Part shown: in pieces, positions 4,629 to 7,291 of the stretch
Numbering within the stretch: position 1 is the first letter of the stretch
How the letters are laid out: every line of letters starts with the position of its first letter
Assembly: GCA_004356305.1 (NCBI GenBank)
Contig: SMXJ01000128.1
Location: forward strand, 1-7,291
Source of the DNA: Bacteroidota bacterium
GTDB lineage: Bacteria > Bacteroidota > Bacteroidia > Flavobacteriales > Flavobacteriaceae
Length of the DNA: 7,291 nucleotides
Reading direction: 5' to 3'
Made by a program: the position numbers and the translations under genes
The notes under the pieces: generated by a model
Told to the model about the DNA's origin: nothing
Databases searched by the model: none
The model's input: only the letters and a program-made list of their open reading frames with translations

Positions 4629-7291
4629 ATGAAAAAACTAATCGTCCTGATGCTTTTTTGCATCACCTCAACCCTTCCTGCTCAAAAATTATCCATGGAC
4701 ATTATGAAAGATATGAAACCCCGAAACATAGGGCCGGGGGGAATGTCCGGTCGTGTTACTTCCATAGACGTAGTACTGAGTAATCCCGATGTGATCTACG
4801 TGGGAACCGCCTCCGGGGGATTGTGGAAATCCAGCAGTGGCGGCATAAAATGGCAGCCTATTTTTGAAGATCAGCCTACAGCCTCTATCGGAGCAGTGGC
4901 TGTTCAGCAAAGCAACCCTTCCGTAATTTGGGTCGGAACAGGGGAAGGAAATCCTCGAAATAGCTTGAACGGAGGATATGGCGTATACAAATCTCTTGAT
5001 GGTGGAAAAACATGGCAGTCCATGGGATTGGAAAAAACACGGCACATTCACAGACTCATTATAGACCCAACCGATCCTAACACTGTATATGTAGGAGCTA
5101 TTGGCTCTCCATGGGGTGAGCACCCTGATCGAGGCGTATTCAAAACGAGCGACGGAGGGAAAACATGGAATAAGATCCTTTTCGTAAATAACAAAACCGG
5201 GGTAGCCGATATGGTTATGGATCCCTCAAACCCTAACAAATTAGTGGTAGCCATGTGGCAACATAAGCGCGATCCCTGGTTCTTTAAGTCAGGTGGTGAA
5301 GGCTCGGGGCTTTACATTACACATAATGGTGGTGATTCCTGGGAAGAACGAACCGACGCTGACGGCTTACCCAAAGGAGATCTTGGTAGAATTGGCATCG
5401 CTATCGCAAGTAACAAGCCAAATGTTATATATGCCTTGGTGGAAGCCAAAAAGAATGCTTTGTATAAAAGTGAGGATGGTGGCTTTAAATGGGAAAAGGT
5501 GAGTGATAAGAACGATATTGGAAATCGGCCGTTTTACTATTCTGAAATATACGTCGATCCACAAAACGAGAATAGGGTTTACTCCGTATTCACCTATGTC
5601 AATGTCTCCCAGGACGGAGGCAAAAACTTCGATCAATTGATGCCGGCCTACGAAGTTGACAACGGTGTACACCCAGATCATCACGCCTGGTGGATCCATC
5701 CGGAAAATGGTGATTTTATGATCGATGGAAATGACGGAGGGATGAATATCACGAAAGATGGTGGTAAAACATGGCGATTTATCGGGAACTTACCTGTGGC
5801 GCAGTTCTATCATATTAATGTGGATGATGAATTACCATATAATGTGTATGGTGGAATGCAAGACAATGGTAGCTGGCGCGGCCCGGCCTATGTTTGGAAA
5901 TCGCAGGGAATTAGAAACAGTTATTGGCAGGAAATATCGTTTGGGGACGGGTTTGACGTAGTTCCGGACAAAGACGATAGTCGCTATGGCTGGAGTATGA
6001 GCCAGCAGGGATATGTAAGTAGATACGACTGGAAAACCGGGAATAACTATTCGGTGCGACCCACACATTCGGATCCGGATATGAAGTTGCGTTTTAATTG
6101 GAACTCGGCTCTAAATATCGATCCGTTTGACAATAACACGATTTACTTCGGAAGTCAGTTTGTTCACAAAAGCACGGACAGGGGGCTAACATGGAGCCTT
6201 ATTTCTGAGGACCTGACGACCAACGACCCGGAGAAACAGAAACAAAGCGAAAGTGGTGGTTTGACGATGGACGCCACCGGAGCCGAAAATTACACAACTA
6301 TCCTGGTGATCGAACCTTCAGTTCTGGAACAAAATATGTTGTGGGTAGGGACAGATGATGGCAAAATACATTATACTCGGAACGGGGGCCAAAATTGGAA
6401 TGAGGTTACTGAAAACATCAAAGGACTACCAGCGGGAAGCTGGATCGTTCAAATAAAGGCGAGTAACAAAAGAAAAGGCGAAGCCTTACTCGTAGCCAAT
6501 GATTACCGCAGGTTCAATTATACACCTTATGCTTTCCGCACTACGGACTACGGAAAAACATGGGAGCGTATTGTAGACGAAAACGACGTGATAAGCTATG
6601 CTCTTTCCATTGTTGAAGATCCGGTTGAACGAAATCTACTTTTTTTAGGCACGGATGATGGTTTGTATGTTTCGCTGGATGCAGGAAACAGCTGGCAAAA
6701 ATGGACACATGGTTTTCCAACCACTTCGGTGAAGGATCTGGTGATCCAGCCACGGGAGCATGATCTTGTGATAGGTACCTTCGGAAGGGCAGCCTGGGTC
6801 TTGGATGATATACGGCCCTTACGTGCTATTGCGAAAAATCCTTCGGTACTGGACTCCGTTCTGATGCTTTTTGAGGTTCCTGTCGCCTATCAGGCTGCAT
6901 ATCAGCAACCTACCGGAAGTCGATTTGGAGGTGATGCTTTATTCAATGGAGAAAATCGCGAATTTGGTGCACGATTACGGTATTATTTTAAGAGTAAAGA
7001 GAAGACTGAAGCGGAAAAAGAGGCCGAAAAGAAAGAGGAAGAGGAGGAAGAAGAAGAGGAAGAAGACACTTCCGAAGAAGATGAAAAAAAGATATCCAAA
7101 GATTCGCTGTATTTAAAAATTTATGATGGTTCTCGTTTAATTCGAACTTTAAAACGTAAAATCCCCGACAGCACCGGAATTTATAACTGGCGTTGGCTCA
7201 TGAGAGAAGCAGGTGGAGATCGTCCATCTCGAACCATAGAGAAAAGGAAGAAGGAACCGAGTGGTGTACGAGTCAAGCCGGGTTCGTATCG
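4629..7291 (+). CDS. Secreted VPS10/sortilin-like Asp-box beta-propeller protein (3' truncated by window)
   Basis: Open for 887 codons to the window end; family members usually run to about 1,000-1,100 residues, so perhaps 100-200 are missing. Seen: a signal peptide (MKK, hydrophobic core 4-16, likely cleavage after Ala18 in LPA-Q). No good lipobox: Cys11 is preceded by Phe. Then come eleven Asp-box (BNR, SxDGGxTW-like) motifs at about 68-75, 122-129, 173-180, 231-238, 281-288, 327-334, 375-382, 515-522, 583-590, 638-645 and 682-689, the hallmark of sialidase/VPS10-type propellers. The family signatures RNIGPGGMSGRV (31-42) and MQDNGSWRGP follow the usual pattern. Past 700 comes GTFGRAAWVLDD, then a Lys/Glu-rich linker (788-823) and a beta-rich C-terminal part (SLYLKIYDGSRLIRTLKR). 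Often labelled glycosyl hydrolase, but I see no proof of catalysis; binding or folding of exported proteins or glycans is as likely. ATG 4629 is the only start that keeps the signal peptide. Confidence 0.88.
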   Translation, partial: MKKLIVLMLFCITSTLPAQKLSMDIMKDMKPRNIGPGGMSGRVTSIDVVLSNPDVIYVGTASGGLWKSSSGGIKWQPIFEDQPTASIGAVAVQQSNPSVIWVGTGEGNPRNSLNGGYGVYKSLDGGKTWQSMGLEKTRHIHRLIIDPTDPNTVYVGAIGSPWGEHPDRGVFKTSDGGKTWNKILFVNNKTGVADMVMDPSNPNKLVVAMWQHKRDPWFFKSGGEGSGLYITHNGGDSWEERTDADGLPKGDLGRIGIAIASNKPNVIYALVEAKKNALYKSEDGGFKWEKVSDKNDIGNRPFYYSEIYVDPQNENRVYSVFTYVNVSQDGGKNFDQLMPAYEVDNGVHPDHHAWWIHPENGDFMIDGNDGGMNITKDGGKTWRFIGNLPVAQFYHINVDDELPYNVYGGMQDNGSWRGPAYVWKSQGIRNSYWQEISFGDGFDVVPDKDDSRYGWSMSQQGYVSRYDWKTGNNYSVRPTHSDPDMKLRFNWNSALNIDPFDNNTIYFGSQFVHKSTDRGLTWSLISEDLTTNDPEKQKQSESGGLTMDATGAENYTTILVIEPSVLEQNMLWVGTDDGKIHYTRNGGQNWNEVTENIKGLPAGSWIVQIKASNKRKGEALLVANDYRRFNYTPYAFRTTDYGKTWERIVDENDVISYALSIVEDPVERNLLFLGTDDGLYVSLDAGNSWQKWTHGFPTTSVKDLVIQPREHDLVIGTFGRAAWVLDDIRPLRAIAKNPSVLDSVLMLFEVPVAYQAAYQQPTGSRFGGDALFNGENREFGARLRYYFKSKEKTEAEKEAEKKEEEEEEEEEEDTSEEDEKKISKDSLYLKIYDGSRLIRTLKRKIPDSTGIYNWRWLMREAGGDRPSRTIEKRKKEPSGVRVKPGSY
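7035..7064 (+). repeat. Poly-glutamate low-complexity tract within the VPS10-like gene
   Basis: Ten consecutive Glu codons (residues 803-812) in a mixed GAA/GAG pattern sit inside a longer Lys/Glu-rich linker (about 788-823) between the propeller and the beta-rich C-terminal part. The purine-only tract is a natural site for slippage, although the mixed codons soften that. It probably encodes a flexible or extended acidic linker exposed outside the cytoplasm, perhaps binding calcium or other cations. Linkers at this point vary between relatives of this family, as far as I recall. Confidence 0.75.

Noticed and set aside
4629..4688. Possible lipoprotein signal at Cys11 of the VPS10-like protein
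   Set aside because: The residue before Cys is Phe and Cys sits in the middle of the hydrophobic core, so it does not fit a lipobox; a standard signal peptidase I site after Ala18 fits better.
4689..6753. Several open frames of about 68-144 codons on the - strand, and short + strand frames, inside the VPS10-like gene
   Set aside because: They are shadows of a strongly supported long frame with family motifs throughout; their translations carry no motifs.
6871..7116. A + strand frame with an extremely Lys/Arg-rich C-terminus
   Set aside because: It is the Glu/Lys-rich linker of the VPS10-like gene read in another frame; GAA/GAG repeats give AAG/AGA codons out of frame.
1..7291. CRISPR arrays, tRNA or rRNA genes, insertion-sequence ends, toxin-antitoxin or phage genes
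   Set aside because: I looked on both strands and saw no regular direct repeats with spacers, no cloverleaf-like sequence, no transposase or integrase motifs, and no paired small toxin-antitoxin frames.

Overview
The window looks like a piece of a Bacteroidota chromosome, most likely a marine-type flavobacterium. The evidence is the moderately AT-rich base composition, A-rich leaders without clear Shine-Dalgarno sites, one perfect match to the TAnnTTTG -7 element of this phylum, and protein families that resemble flavobacterial versions (M1 peptidase tail, TauE-like exporter, large VPS10/Asp-box secreted protein). I see no phage, transposon, CRISPR array, tRNA or rRNA.

Layout, left to right. 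(1) 1-597, + strand: the C-terminal 198 codons of an M1-family zinc aminopeptidase, cut by the window's left edge. (2) 598-1086: a 489-base stretch without an intact gene. It holds a consensus -7 promoter element, a short startless reading frame that reads like a relic of a sialidase/BNR-type protein, and a clear intrinsic terminator whose U-tract runs directly into the next start codon. (3) 1087-1851, + strand: a TauE/SafE (TSUP) membrane exporter. (4) 1846-3309 and 3375-4514, both - strand: a two-gene unit, transcribed in the order VWA protein then AAA+ ATPase. This is a MoxR/magnesium-chelatase-like ATPase paired with a von Willebrand A protein. The ATPase has Asn where the Walker B Asp is expected. 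(5) 4515-4628: a divergent intergenic region. (6) 4629-7291 and beyond, + strand: the first 887 codons of a secreted VPS10/sortilin-like protein with 11 Asp-box (BNR) motifs and a poly-glutamate linker, cut by the right edge.

The only genes that clearly work together are the VWA/AAA+ pair. By analogy with ChlD/ChlI, RavA/ViaA and other MoxR-VWA systems, they should form an ATP-driven chaperone or metal-insertion-like machine, but the target is unknown and no substrate gene is visible. The aminopeptidase and the VPS10-like protein probably both act outside the cytoplasm. The exporter stands alone and overlaps the ATPase gene tail-to-tail by 6 bases. The least ordinary parts are the terminator abutting the exporter start, the decayed region before it, and the substituted Walker B of the ATPase. 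I found no convincing new defence or mobile system.
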